A stretch of 64,000 nucleotides of DNA. Origin: Parascedosporium putredinis (Eukaryota; Ascomycota; Sordariomycetes; Microascales; Microascaceae). Shown here piece after piece: positions 23,759 through 35,437 of this stretch (its first letter is position 1; each line of letters opens with the position of its first letter). The DNA lies in assembly GCA_949357655.1 (NCBI GenBank), contig CASHTG010000012.1:930001-994000 (forward strand). The letters are read 5' to 3'. Below the pieces are notes generated by a model that was not told the origin of the DNA, did not search any database, and saw only the letters and a list, made by a program, of their open reading frames with translations. A program made the translations under genes and the position numbers.

Positions 23759-26700
23759 GTTAAACGAGAAATACCGGCGCCGGCCGTGTTTGAGGGTTTG
23801 AAATTCGACTCTAGAGTTGGATTGCTTGGGCGGACGTTCGGCAGTGGGCCCGGTGAGCGATATGCAGCCAAAGTAGCTGGGGTTGACAGTGGTGAGATTT
23901 CAAAGCAAGGCGGGCAACAAGGATCCTAAAATCGAGGATGGGCGAGAGGGGAGAATTCCCGCGCTTCTACTCGCTGTCTCTCACACACTCTCTCTCTATC
24001 TCAGGTGGGTAGGGAGGAGGCTCGGCCACTGCTGCGGGCGAGGCTATCGTCGCATACTGAAGCACTAGCAAAAATAAAGCGGGCGGACAAGGGAGAATGG
24101 AGCTGGTCGGTCGACGAGGGGATTACACGCGGATCGGTATTCGAGGATGGTGGAGATAGTCGGATCGAGAAGTCGAGGATGGGCGAAAGAATGAATTGAC
24201 GAGGTTATATGCATCAGGAAGCAAAGGGGGAGAGTCAGGAGAGGAGAACGGAGAAAAGGGCACAAGGGCGTCGTCACGATCTTGGCGGTCATAATAACTG
24301 TCAATTTGGAAATGCCAAGGGCTCGGCAGCGTCTTGGCTAGCTCAGCGAATTGAACAAGGCCGAGATGACTATACTATTCCAGCAACTGCTTTTGCTTGG
24401 CCCTTTCCGCTTCCCTCCAATCGACGCAACTAGGGGTATTTTTGTCGGTCGGGTTTCGGGTTCAAGACAAACATAAAAAAGGAAAAGCGGAATGAAAGCA
24501 AAAAGGAAAAAAGGGTTATGTGGGAATCTGGTGGAGTGTGGAGTTGGCTGGTTCCTCGATGACACGAAACCGAGAACTAGGAATTCATTCGATTTACCTG
24601 TCAGCGGCGCTGGCCGTGCTGGCTAGCCCATCCGCCTTCAGGGCCACGGTCCTTCGTGAGTGGCTCGAATCGAGGCCCGTTCAGCGGCGAGGATGGGGGC
24701 AAGGCTTCTAGTGTCTCTGGGCAATGGGGCGAACGGCTCTTGGCCTTCTTAGAAGTTTAATTGACCAGATCAGTGGGGGAAGGTACCCAGCGAATGAGGA
24801 TCGAGAACTTCTAGCTAACTTCTGCGGCAGTACTCGATAGAGAGCGACAAGATGTACTGGCAAGTATCCGGCACTCTACGTCAAAATGCTCTCTTCGCGG
24901 TGTGCAGTGCGCTGAAAGTTGAAGGGAAAAAAGTCCCTAATAACTGCAGAGGATACCAAGGCGTCACAGTGCCGTTTGCCGGCTTGCTTCCACGTGATTG
25001 TCTTGGCAGCGTGAGTGAGGAGAGGGAACATGAAGGTGGAGGCACTGATCAATGTCGTTCTCATCCAACTTATCAATCCAAAGCCGCCTCAGCACAGCGA
25101 GCGGAGTGTACAAGAATTTGAAGAAGGACGCCTTCCCCTCCTTTTTGTCGACAAAGCCGGTGGGTGGGCGAGACTCGGCCGAAACGATGATCGATCAAAC
25201 GCACACTTCCCCTTTGACCACTATTTCTGGTCCGCGCGCACGTACACATCAATGATGGCTCAAAGCTGTGCTGGATCTGTAAACTGGATTGAAAGCTACG
25301 AAGGGCTCGTCTTCTTCCACTGATATTCGATGTAGTTTACTGAAGCTAAAAGAGCTCTCACCTTAGGCCGCGAAAGTGCTGATCATCCCAATTTCAAGGG
25401 TCCTCTCCCCAAGCCCAGTCAGGAACATGACATAATGCAGCTCCAGGTCGCTTTGACGTGCCTTCTACCTTTTTTTTTTTTTTTCTTCTAGTGCTTTTTG
25501 CCATCTCGGTGTGTGCCAATCATGTATGCTGCTCTTGAGGGCATACTTTAATTTTGCCTTGCGCGGCAGTCTGCCGCGGCAAAAGAGCATCCGTTCACTG
25601 TAATCAACACAAACCAGACCCACGATGCTCCGGCCCGCATACTTTCGCTATTGGTCAATCGTGACGGATGAAGGAAGGTTTGGGGAACTGCATTCCACTC
25701 TGGAATGCAGCGCCTCCACCCGGGGTCAAGGAATAGAACGGGCATCTGTGTAATACCTCGGTATCCATCGTCTGGATGGAGGTGATGCTAACAAGATACC
25801 GGAGCAAGTCTTCCTCTATCGGTATAAGCCGCTCACTCCAATTGCGTTTGTAGGCCCGCCAGCCATCATCAGCTCTTGCCTGACCTCAAAGAAGAGTATC
25901 AATAATAGGAATAGCGATTTTCTTGTCGCAGCCCATGCATGGACCCATTGTTTCATTGATCTTTTTGGACGATGCTTGAAGGCGCAGCAGCTCAACTCAA
26001 TTTCCATGGGCTTTTTGCTGCCCTATCAAATTCGACGTTCTAACCCCATACAGCCTTGCGGGTTGTCGGTCCTCTTCGCTGGGCATTCAAGGGAAGATTA
26101 GTCGGCCGCCCTCCCCCAGCAAAAGGAATCGTGAAGGAGTGCAAGAGATGAGCCACTTCAACCCCATACCAAGGGCATGCATTTCCTCCCCCGCCCGCCC
26201 ATCCTATCCATTGTTACCCACGCAGAATCTCTCTCCAACGCTGCGAAGCTATTCCTAGCACAACAGGGGTAGCCGAGACCTTGACCCTAGTTTTCGGGCA
26301 ACCTGCTCCGGAGAGTCGAGCACACCCCGGCGCGCGTCCCAAGTTCGCCTCTCAAGGCGATCGAATTTCAAGCATCGATCCAAGCCCTGCTGTCGTCCGA
26401 TGGGACGTAGAGATGCAAAACGTTCCATTGAACTAGATCCAGATATCGAAGATCGGGGGACAGGCCCAGATGAGGTTACAATCAGGGATCGTTGCCCGAT
26501 CCTTGGATGATATCGATTGTGGGAGGATGAGCCGCGAGCTCAACCCTTTAGACCTCAAAACATCAAATCCATAGACATGGATACATATATAATCCACACA
26601 TAGATAATGGATCCATATATAAATATGGGATTGTTTGCCCTTTTCTCCTCCGTTCATCTTGACACTACATCTTTAACATTCACGATTAAGTCAAGCTTAT

Positions 26701-26840
26701 ATCTTACTCGGTTTGCCTCCTTTACGAGTAGCCAGCTCCGCCGACTTCTCATCAAGCTAGAATCTCCCCTAAACTAGACTGGCTCAGCATCATATCCTAC
26801 CATATACACACACGCACACAAGTACATACAGTCCCTAAAC
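23759..26840. other. Intergenic between the two GPI-protein genes
   Basis: About 3.1 kb separating divergently transcribed paralogues, so both promoters should be inside. It contains a T run at 25471-25484 and one TACCTCGGTA at 25754-25763. A CA-rich stretch just precedes the start at 26841. No coding frame recognised. Confidence 0.5.
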
Positions 26841-27585
26841 ATGCGTTCACTTGCTGTCATTCCTACCCTCTTCGCGGTATCCGCCATCGCCCAGACCTCC
26901 ATTGTTTCCGTCTATCTCCCCCTCGGCGAACCGGACGCTACCTTCTCCGCATCCGTCGTCAGTGTTAGGGACGCCCACACGACTTACGCCATCAAGTGCA
27001 AAGGCTGCGAGGATGATGAGATAACCTACACGGCTATCGATCATCCTAGCACCGTTGAATTCGCCTATTCCGGCTCAGTAAAGTGAGTAGTTCGGTATTC
27101 CCCATTTCCCATATCCCGCATGCTACTCTTTCCCCTTTGCCTTCGAAGGGCCACTATTGATCGGGAGGATCAAAACAAGAGGGGAACCGATGAAGTCTAA
27201 CGTGAAGATAGCGCCCTCACCGGTTCATGCATCTTCTTGGAGAAGAACACCGCCTCTTGTACGGCGGAAATGACTTACAGTGGCACCACGACACAGACGG
27301 ATGTCCCTAGTGTCACGATATTCCCCTCCGAGTATAGTCCCGTCACGGTTACTGCGGGCGCGAGCAAGCTCGACGCTGACCCCAGCCCTACCGATGACGT
27401 TACCCTTCCCCACCGGTGACGAGGGTGAAGCCCACAACTAGCGACACCACGGGGTCGTCTCAGGAAGAAGAGCCCAAGCCCACCACTACCGCTGATGATA
27501 GCGAGGAGCTGCTCTTCCTCGGTGGAAGCAGAGCCCACTCCTCGCCGTAGCCGCGGCCATTGTCGGTGGCGCCTTCCTCATTTAA
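26841..27585 (+). CDS. Small GPI-anchored secreted protein, paralogue B
   Basis: Related to the gene at 22852-23758. Start 26841 gives a clear signal peptide (cleavage after about residue 18, SAIAQ). Then follow IVSVYLPLGEP, HTTYAIKC, HPSTVEFAYSG, and after the intron SCIFLEKNTASC and SPVTVTAG. Exon 1 is 26841-27082 and exon 2 is 27212-27585; the intron is GTGAGT to GATAG with a CTAAC branch point, phase 2, at the same place as intron 2 of paralogue A. The frame breaks after TLP (C run 27408-27411, one short) and again at 27526-27527 (A pair, one short). The bridged frame runs through a Pro/Thr/Glu-rich stalk to the hydrophobic tail LLAVAAAIVGGAFLI and a stop at 27583. Bridged length is about 205 residues. 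Function unknown; surface location inferred. Confidence 0.85.
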
Positions 27586-28136
27586 AATATCTTTCTTTCT
27601 GTCCCAACTTGAAGACAGTTACTCTCTAAGGTAAAGGAGGGGGCCGTTGGGAAGCATGATAGATGACCTTTTACCAAAGCATAGTTCGGCTCACAGGCAA
27701 AAAAGCAGAGAGAATAGATCATGCTGTTCAAGTTGGTAGTTTCTTTGTATTTCTAGATAGATTTATGTTCCTATCTCACTCGTGAATCACTAGTGGAGGA
27801 AGAGTTTCCTCACCATAGAAGATGCTAGTTCATGATAGAGGTTGGTTTCTTCCTTCCTCAGAGAGGCTTGACCTGGCCTCGTTAGGATTGAGCACCACCT
27901 ACATAGATATCTTTTCCCTCTTGAGGAAGAATTTGAAATTGTTCACAAGCCACTTTTCTCTACTCATACCTTTTTCATCCCACTTTCTGCCTTTTTTTTT
28001 TTTTTCATCATCGTCGTTAACATTTCCATGCTATCAATATAAGTATTCTTCGCATATCCCCAAGCCCATCCCCAACCTCGATCTTCCCCCTTAACGCCCG
28101 GAAATTCGAATCGAGATACTTATCTTTCAATCATAC
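27586..28136. other. Intergenic and 5' leader of the small membrane-protein gene
   Basis: About 550 bp between two plus-strand genes. It ends in a pyrimidine-rich tract with a T run (about 27991-28006), probably the promoter or leader of the next gene. A 90-codon frame at 27822-28094 lies just upstream of the start; it looks low-complexity and is at most an upstream ORF. Confidence 0.5.
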
Positions 28137-28526
28137 ATGTCCCCAGCTGCTCGACAAATCACCCATATCGAGGAATCAGAACATCACGGCGAGATGCCGT
28201 CATGGGTTCTACCATGGTTCATAGTTTTTGCTGTGGTTGTTGCATTTGTGGGAGTAGTATGGGGAAGCCACAAGGTCAACTTTCTCTCCCGCGTTGGAAC
28301 GTTCTTTCACAATCTTCGGCACAAGTTGCGATGGCGCCGAGCCCAAGCAGAGCATCAGCAACAGCAACAACAACGAAGACAACAGCAGCAACAACAGGAG
28401 CAGGGGCGCCAGTCCACTGCGAGGGAGGACATCACGGATGATCGCCTTAGCGGAATCACGGCCACTTCTTTACAGGACCTTAGCATCCATGCCTCTGGTC
28501 CAACGCAGGATCCCGTACGCGTATGA
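28137..28526 (+). CDS. Small single-pass membrane protein with Q-rich tail
   Basis: Uninterrupted 129-codon frame from ATG 28137. I do not recognise the family. Residues about 22-44 form one strongly hydrophobic segment (SWVLPWFIVFAVVVAFVGVV). It is followed by a basic stretch (HNLRHKLRWRRAQAE), which by the positive-inside rule suggests an exterior N-terminus and cytoplasmic C-terminus. Residues about 73-92 are nearly all Q/R, then an acidic/Ser/Thr tail. There is no signal peptide before the TM segment and no enzyme motif. It is one of only two genes here without a frame break. Its neighbours encode GPI proteins and a SUR7 protein, so a plasma-membrane role is possible but only inferred. 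Confidence 0.6.
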   Translation: MSPAARQITHIEESEHHGEMPSWVLPWFIVFAVVVAFVGVVWGSHKVNFLSRVGTFFHNLRHKLRWRRAQAEHQQQQQQRRQQQQQQEQGRQSTAREDITDDRLSGITATSLQDLSIHASGPTQDPVRV

Positions 28527-29106
28527 TATCTAGCGCACCGTGATACCCTTTCCTTCCGCTACGAGTTAGCAACAAGGCTTAGGCCTAGACTAATCCTCTT
28601 CGTTGACTAGATCGTTTGAACTTGCCGATACTTTAAGGGTGTCCCTATAACCGGCCGCCTTCCCAGAAAGAGAGACAGTGGTCAGAAAATTCGAGACTAC
28701 GGGGTGTGAATCAAGGAGAGATAGCGCAGTTCAACAGCTATAGATTATAAAGGATACGAAAGCCCGAACAAAGAGATAGCGAGATAGCGCGTGGAAGAAC
28801 CTGACTGTTTAAAGACAAGACTAGCAAGTCTGCCTGAATTGATTATGTCGGTTTCCCGAAATTATGCTCTGCATACTAAGGCATAGACAAATTATTTGCC
28901 GGCTGGTGAAGATTTGACCCATCCTGCTCTAAAACGGCCGACGGCGGCAGAGCTCTTCTATCAAACCAGAACGCCGACTGGCCTAAACTGACGACATATG
29001 AAAGCAGAACAAAAGAAAGCCTCCAAATATAGACAAAAGGAAGCATGATATTACACACAACAAACGAAAAAGGCACTGGTTTTTTGGCGCCGCGCATCAA
29101 ACGCAC
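28527..29106. other. Convergent 3' intergenic space
   Basis: 580 bp between the stop of the small membrane-protein gene and the stop of the minus-strand SUR7-type gene. Expected to hold both 3' UTRs. Nothing else seen. Confidence 0.55.
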
Positions 29107-30310
29107 TTACACCCTGGTTGCCTCCTTCATCTCCCACCTGCCCATCATCTTGGCCGTCTTGCGGACCTTCCTGAACTCATTTGCCCAGTATGCAGCGGCC
29201 ACGGTGACGACACCGAAGGCGACCCAGGTCAAGGCGAGAAACTGCGTTCCCTGGACGGCGGTCACGCCGACAAACTCGCCGAGATCGGTAATGGTCTCGG
29301 CAACGAGCCCGCCCATGACGGTGGTGATGGTGGAGCCGAGGCCGATGTTAACACTGGCGAGGCCGGCAAGGACAGCGTTGGCGATGATGAGGATGGGGGT
29401 AAAGGCAGGGAGGAAGAGGATGACTGCATTGCAGATGACGGCGGCACCGGCGAGGGCGACAGCGAGGACATAGAAGACGAAGACGGCATGGAGGGCGCTG
29501 TTGAGTTTGGAGACCTGACGTTGAATGCCCGCGGGCCAGCGGAAGTCAGCTAGAGAGAGATCGATGGGGCCAACGGCCATCTCGCCGTCGAGGATTTCCG
29601 TGAGGTTGATGCGGCCTAGGAATTATTGTTAGTCATCGTTCCTTTCAATTCTGGGTCTTGCTATCGGGAGAGGGCGGCGGAAGAAGGAGGATAAGACGGA
29701 ATGAAAGAGGAAAAAAAAAAAAAGGAAAAGGAAAAAGAGAGGAGACAAAAGGAATAAAAATGAGGTGAGAGGTTAGAAGGGTTGGAACTCACTTCCGGGC
29801 CTAGACATGGTGCAGTTGAGGACATCGAAGCTCGCGGACCCGTTCCTAAAGTTGCCCTGGCAAAACTCCTGAATGTGGATAGAATACCACTCCTCGATGC
29901 CGAGCTCCTCGGTGAGCCGGCCTGCGATACGGTTGCCCACTTGGTTGAGCGTGTCGGCGGCCTTGTCCTTGACGTCGTCGATGATTCCCGAAAGGATGTC
30001 TCCGACGCTGCTCTTGTCGTCGTCATCATCCTTGTTTTCCTCGCTTCCGTTGGCGTCGCTAAAGAGATTCTTGCCGAAGTCGGACATGTTGATCTAGCGA
30101 ACAAGAACAAAATCAGTCAGTCTTCGGGGGTTTTTGGGGGAAAGAAAATAGAATTATGTTTCCCATCCTTCGTTGGCGAAGTGTAAGACTTACCCTCACG
30201 ATGGCATACTCTTCCATGAAGCCAGCCTTGTCGCCTGCGAACAAGGTCAGGTTAACGAGCACGAAGCCCGCAACGAGGAAAACGAGAGGCGCGATGTGAA
30301 AGAATTGCAT
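29107..30310 (-). CDS. SUR7/PalI-family four-transmembrane protein
   Basis: Eisosome or cortical-patch type plasma-membrane protein (SUR7/PalI family). Exons are 30194-30310, 29793-30093 and 29107-29615, without frame breaks. Introns are GTAAGT to GCTAG (100 bp) and GTGAGT to CCTAG (177 bp, with a CTAAC branch point). Exon 1 codes the first TM (about residues 5-25, PLVFLVAGFVLVNLTLFAG). Exon 2 codes the long acidic extracellular loop with IEEWYSIHIQEFCQGNF and a second cysteine in LNCTMSRPG, the pattern usual for this family. Exon 3 holds three further TMs (VFVFYVLAVALAGAAVI; FLPAFTPILIIANAVLAGL; FLALTWVAFGVVTVAAAYW) and a short basic cytoplasmic tail. Total is about 308 residues. The fold and class are clear; whether it acts in eisosomes, pH sensing or wall integrity is not. 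Confidence 0.9.
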
Positions 30311-32395
30311 TTTGAGTGGATGGTTGAGGGTCTCTCCTCTCTGAAACCTATGTATCTCGTGTCGTTGTCGTGGAAGGAGGGGAAAATATAAGTTGACCGC
30401 ACAGGCGAGAAGGTGAACGAGCCAACTTGGAATCCGGCAGGCTGGCTGTCTTTCCTCTTCGTTCTTCTTCTTCCCAAAATCGAATTTTTGTGTTTTCCGT
30501 TCCCCTCGATGGTGGTCAACTGTCTTCTTGTCTTCTTGTTTTTTTAGATGCCGGAGGTCATGCAGGTTATAAGCAAGTCGTGCGGGATTTGGTATGGAGA
30601 GAGCGGAATCAGCTCGGCGAGGGGTGCAGAGGATTTTCGCGAAAAAGAAATGCCAACTGTCGCAGACAGCTTCAAACCCAAACAAATATGCAAGGAAACG
30701 ACAATAGGAAAAGAAAAGGGAATATCACCGAGGAGGCTTTAATCAAAGGACTGACTGAGGAACAGATCAATCCAAGCATCCCTTGAGCAGGGCGGGCAAG
30801 CGGCGCATTATATCCATCTATGGATCTTGTCCAGTGCTCTCATGCCTCCGGAGCAGCGATTGTCGCAGGAACAGGGGAGGCCCATGAAATGAATGGGCGA
30901 ATGACTCTATGGGTTGGCTCGCCTTGCTCCAGCGGGGACGCCAGCGGCTAGTTGGGTCTCAAAAATAAAAAGAAAACATTCCATTTCTATTCCTGGGCTA
31001 TTCATGGCAAAGGACACCCCGAGACAGGTTGGTCTGGTCAAAGGGCGGGCACCAAGGGCCACCTCTCTCCCCAGCCCGAAAAATGGCCTGTCAAAGGGCC
31101 GGGGGAAAACGAATTAGAATAGCGCCGTTGCAACGGCCGACCGGGTCCAAAGAAAGCAGATCCAAAGAAAGCAGAACAAGGACCCGACCCCACATGGCAA
31201 AGCTGTGCGTTTGTGTGTGTCTTTTTGCGCCCTATCAGGTATGCAACCTCGACCTCGCCAAGCGCGTCGTTTGTCTTTGCTCGTCTCGGGCTCTCAGCCG
31301 CTCGGCGAACGACTGGTTCTGGCGCGCCCATCCCGTCGCCCACCATCCATCTCCCTGAAACGTAAAATCGGTTGTTGGGAGATATTTCTCCCAAGGTCCC
31401 TTTGGGTAGAGTGCGGTCAAGCGCCGCCGTGCGGGTACTGAATCCCCTCTCCCTTGTCGTCGTCGCAGAGTTGAGGTCATGGCCGGCGGTCGATTGGTTC
31501 TCGCTCGTTGGACCAGTAAATTTTCCGTCCCGCGGAGGTGGGAGTGGGGCCCACGCTGGATCGGGGCGGCAATCCAGATCCAACCAGCTCCAATTGTCTC
31601 GACTGTCCTCTCGTTGAGCGGAGGAGCTAAAGAGGGCCCGAACCGATTTCACTGTCTCTTTCCCTTCTTTTTCCAGTGTTCTTTGTTTTTGCAAAGTGAG
31701 CATTCAGCGCTTGCAGGTCAGCCGTTTCAGAATGGCCTCTTTCCTCCGGGCCACCTTTTTGAGAGCCCCGCCTCGTGGGAAGCAGGGATTGTGATGTTTT
31801 TTCTATTCCTAGATCTCAGGTGCGCGAAACCAAACGCCTCATCGTTGTCTGCCGCGACCGCTTGGATAGCCGCCGGCCGTAAAGGAGTCCTGCTATCAGA
31901 GTGGATTCGATGTTGAAATTAAACAGACACGATATTCGAATTAGTCTCGAGATTGAGGAGAGAGTATGCCGTAAGAACACCAAGGTACATGTAGGCTATA
32001 AAAAGAAAGCATTGCTGAAATACTCGACCACGGTCGCATAAAAGCGACCGTTACCCACGCCCGCTGCACTGCACTGCATCGCTGTCTGGCTGCAGCTTGT
32101 AGAAGCTTGCTGTTTTTGTGTTTCGATCTGATAGAATGTAAAACAATTGCATGTGTCCCATTGCGAGTATGCGAGCTCTGCTTAGGTGAGGAATTATCTT
32201 GATATATAATCACTCTCCTCTCCCCTCTCCCTGACCCTCTCTAGTAGAACGCGTTTGTTTGTCTATTACATGATGCACTGTTCGTTACATAACCCGCCAT
32301 CACTTGCTTTCAATCAAGATAGGCCTGACTCGACCATGTCGTCCCGCCCGGTCACGCGGACCAAATCAATGCTAATGTGCCTGTATATCGTGCGA
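30311..32395. other. Intergenic: SUR7-type gene promoter, then no gene seen
   Basis: About 2.1 kb. The first few hundred bases should be the promoter or leader of the SUR7-type gene. A 221-codon minus-strand frame at 31038-31703 is present but overlaps frames on the other strand and has no domain, so I do not call it. The 3' UTR of the next gene lies near 32396. Confidence 0.5.
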
Positions 32396-34020
32396 TTATG
32401 GCTCTCTCAAATCATATAGATCGTCTTTTTCCACCGTGATGATCCTCCACCGTGCGGTCCTCTGGGCACGTATATGCCTCTCTAGCTGCGTCGCTTCGTC
32501 GGCCGCCGTCCGATACAGCGTCCGCTCGGTAACCCCGTGTCATCCGTGATCTTGATCCCGGACCTCATTCTAATCAGCTCCACTTTGCCCCAGTTCCCCG
32601 CCCAGTCAATGCCCCTCCTCCCCGAATCCGACCCGCTCCATCCGTATCCTCGCCCGAGTCGTCGCTTGCGAGTAGCGTCTGCTCGCTACGCCACAGCGCT
32701 TGGAACCAGGCCGCGCACCCTGTCAGGTCGAGGTACTGCAGCTGGTACCAGCTCTGGCTCAGCGCCCGCAAGATGTTGACGGCTTCGGTCCAGTCGTGGT
32801 CGAGCGAGTGCGAGTAGGGCCCCGTCCCCCGTACTGGATTGATGTCCCCTGGGGCCCCACGACGGAAGCAAACTTGGCGTTGGGAGTGCGAGAGGGCTCC
32901 GGCCAGAACGCGAGGCTGAGGTGCGTCACGCCGGGCATCTTCTTGGCCAACTGGAGGAGGTGCCTCCAGGATGGCAGCACACCAAGCGAGGAACCGGGCG
33001 CTCCCTGGCCCTGGTATATGGCGGGGTCAATGGCAAGGAGAGGTGAGTCAGCGCGGGAGCAAGCGGCCGGGGACAGCGACAGCATGGCAAAGTCAAGCTC
33101 GGCGGAATCCCACGAATCCTGCGGCTCCTCCTCGAGCGCCGCGAGCCCCTGTCTATCCGGGGCTTTCGGGAAGAGCATGCTGATGAGGGAGGGAAATGTC
33201 GAGGCTGTCAACGCTGAGCTCGGCACATGCAGGTGCGTGAGGTACGCGTTCTCCGAGAAGACGCCGCTCTCCACTGACCCATCCGGGACGAAAATGGCCC
33301 TGAGGTCCGAGACACCTACGTCCGGGCCATGATACGCCTCGAGGTACCGGACCAGCACCTGCCTCGACCGGTCGGGCAGTGCCCACAGCCCCAGATCCTC
33401 GAGCGGGCCCAGGGTCCGCCATTCCCTGGCTACGTGTTTTAGCACCACGTCGATCATGCTCCTATCCGCCGGAGAGTACTCCCCGGTAACGTCGGCGCGG
33501 TCTGGCCAAAACGGCCGCTTTGGTCTGTGGCCGCACGCGGCCGTCGGCGCTACCTAGGAGCCCATTTGCGCGGTGCTGCCAGCTGCGTGGCGGGGGCGGA
33601 CCGGCGGGAAGTCTTCGACCCCGGGCGTCTACGCGATATCGACCTCGAAATCGAGGCAAGGGCTCGGGCGTTTCAGGAAGCTGGAGGATCTCTCGGATGA
33701 CCGGGGGCACGCTGGGGGCGGCAATGGCAGAGTGGTCGGACCGCGGGGAGGAAGAAGACTGGCGGCGGAGGTTGGCGAGGAGCTCGTTGACGCCGCGGTT
33801 CTCGGACCGGTTTCGGGCTGGCGGGTTTGGGGCGTTAGCAACGTCGATGGGGGGGACAGTTTTGCGAAGAGAAGTTTGTTGAAGGGAAGAGAGGGGAAGG
33901 CCACATGAGAGGGAGCGGGTTGAATCATACCAGGGGAATTCGCCGAGGCCGAGCCCAGGGATGCCGGCGCGGTCGACTGGGGCTTTGTGTATTGGGGAAG
34001 TGGCGTCGCTTCTTGGGCAT
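32396..34020 (-). CDS. Conserved Pezizomycotina protein of unknown function, several frame breaks
   Basis: I recognise the protein type but not a function; from memory, some fungal database entries of this type are labelled tafazzin, yet no acyltransferase HX4D motif is seen here. The likely start at 34020 opens MPKKRRHFPN. A Pro/Ser-rich N-terminal part carries VNELLANLRR and VPPVIREILQLPETPEP, followed by a core with SMIDVVLKHVAREW, VTHLSLAFWPEPSRTPN, VGPQGTSIQYGG, HDWTEAVNILRALSQSW and YLDLTGC (leucine-rich-repeat-like spacing). The C-terminus, LERHIRAQRTARWRIITVEK, ends at 32396. Frame breaks: C/G runs at 32533-32536, 32612-32615 and 32826-32830 (each one base short), one frame change between about 33520 and 33570, and one more in the N-terminal part (about 33900-33990) that could instead be an intron. 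About 540 codons are spanned. Confidence 0.65.
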
Positions 34021-35437
34021 TCCCGCTTTCTTGGATAGTTGGTATGCGCGCACAAAGGCGCAAGGTTGTCTAAGGCGAGAGGCGCCTGCTCGTTGGTAGC
34101 GTCCACAGCTCGATGGGTTGATTCGGCTCAGGGTACAGAAGGGGCCTTTCGCATCGTTGTGCAACAAAAGCAAGCACGACGTCAGGGTCAGCTAGGCTGT
34201 CGGGTTTTTATCAAAATGGAGCTTGCGGCTTAGCAATCATTTCAAGGGATCATCAAGGGATCCAACCATTGATCCATTCATCCATTGAAAGGATCGGTCA
34301 ATTGGCGTCAGCCTGTGCAGTTTGCTGGTGACTGTGCCTTCTGGCGGGGTCCATGGTGGGGTTCAAAGCTGTCGCTGCCTAGCCAGCCACAACCCACGGT
34401 GCGACAATTGAGGCTGCGCCAACAATGCTGACAATTCATTGATCAACATCAATGTATTTTCAATCAATCCATGGATTGATGGATCCTTCCTCTATGAACT
34501 GTTCGATATCGATATCTCATCAATTGATGATAGCCGAAGAATTTAGTATTAGATGGTCAATGGGACCAGCCATTGATCCATTCCATTGTCCATCTCATAC
34601 TTGCAATGTTCTGTCTTTATTTATTTTTCTTGTTTCCTTTCATTCTCCTTCTACTTTTCAAATATTTTTTTCCCTGCTGCTTCCCGGCTGTTTCTTAGAG
34701 GCCCGTTTTCCCACCTATTTTTCCTCTCTACCCATCCTAGGGATACTTCCCGACCCGAAGCGAATATTGATCCATCTATGGATCTTGCTTATCTCGTAGA
34801 TGGGGGTATCTAAGTCAGTGGGAGAACCAGTCGGCGCTCCGTTTAGAGATTACAATGTGTCTCCGGGGGTTATCTGAGGTCTTTCAAGGGATAGGTGGTG
34901 CCTTTACCTCGGTAGACAGGTGTTATTGTATCCCAAGGAGAGTTAAAAGGACAGGATAAGGGGAATAAGGGGACTAAAGAAGGGGAATAGAGGAGCTGAC
35001 TACCCCAAATATCAATGGACTAGATCACTACCGTTCTTTTCAAGCACTCCCAAGGGAAGGCGCGGCATCTAGTGGTATCTCGAGGGCCCTTCAAGCTTGC
35101 GACGCGATATATAAATGTAAAAATATACTCATGGTCAATCTTATCACACTCCTTTCAAGGGCCACTTGAAGGATGGCAACATACGCGGCACGGTAATCTG
35201 GCGGTTCGGGTAACCATCAATTGATGGGACCCAAAAAAACTGTCAATGGCCAAGACGGGAGCCCTGAGCAGGCTCGGGAGGTAACGCGAGGAACGGCGAT
35301 GAATGGGTTGGCTGAGCCCCACTTCCCCGAGAGAAGGAGCAACAAACTTCATCTTGGCGCAGATGCCACCAGCGGACGTCTTGGATTCATCTTCCTTCTG
35401 GACCATTCCCCCTTTTCTTTTCCCTTTCCTAAAAGTA
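34021..35437. other. Intergenic with GATCCAT-rich words
   Basis: About 1.4 kb upstream of the unknown gene. It has many related short words built on TTGATCCATTC/CAATCCATGG (for example near 34262, 34470 and 34570) and one TACCTCGGTA at 34905-34914. No gene or intact element recognised. A 117-codon frame at 35221-35574 runs into the TIR element and is judged non-coding. Confidence 0.45.

Noticed and set aside
31038..31703. 221-codon minus-strand frame
   Set aside because: No domain, overlapping + frames, no splice context. Possible but unsupported.
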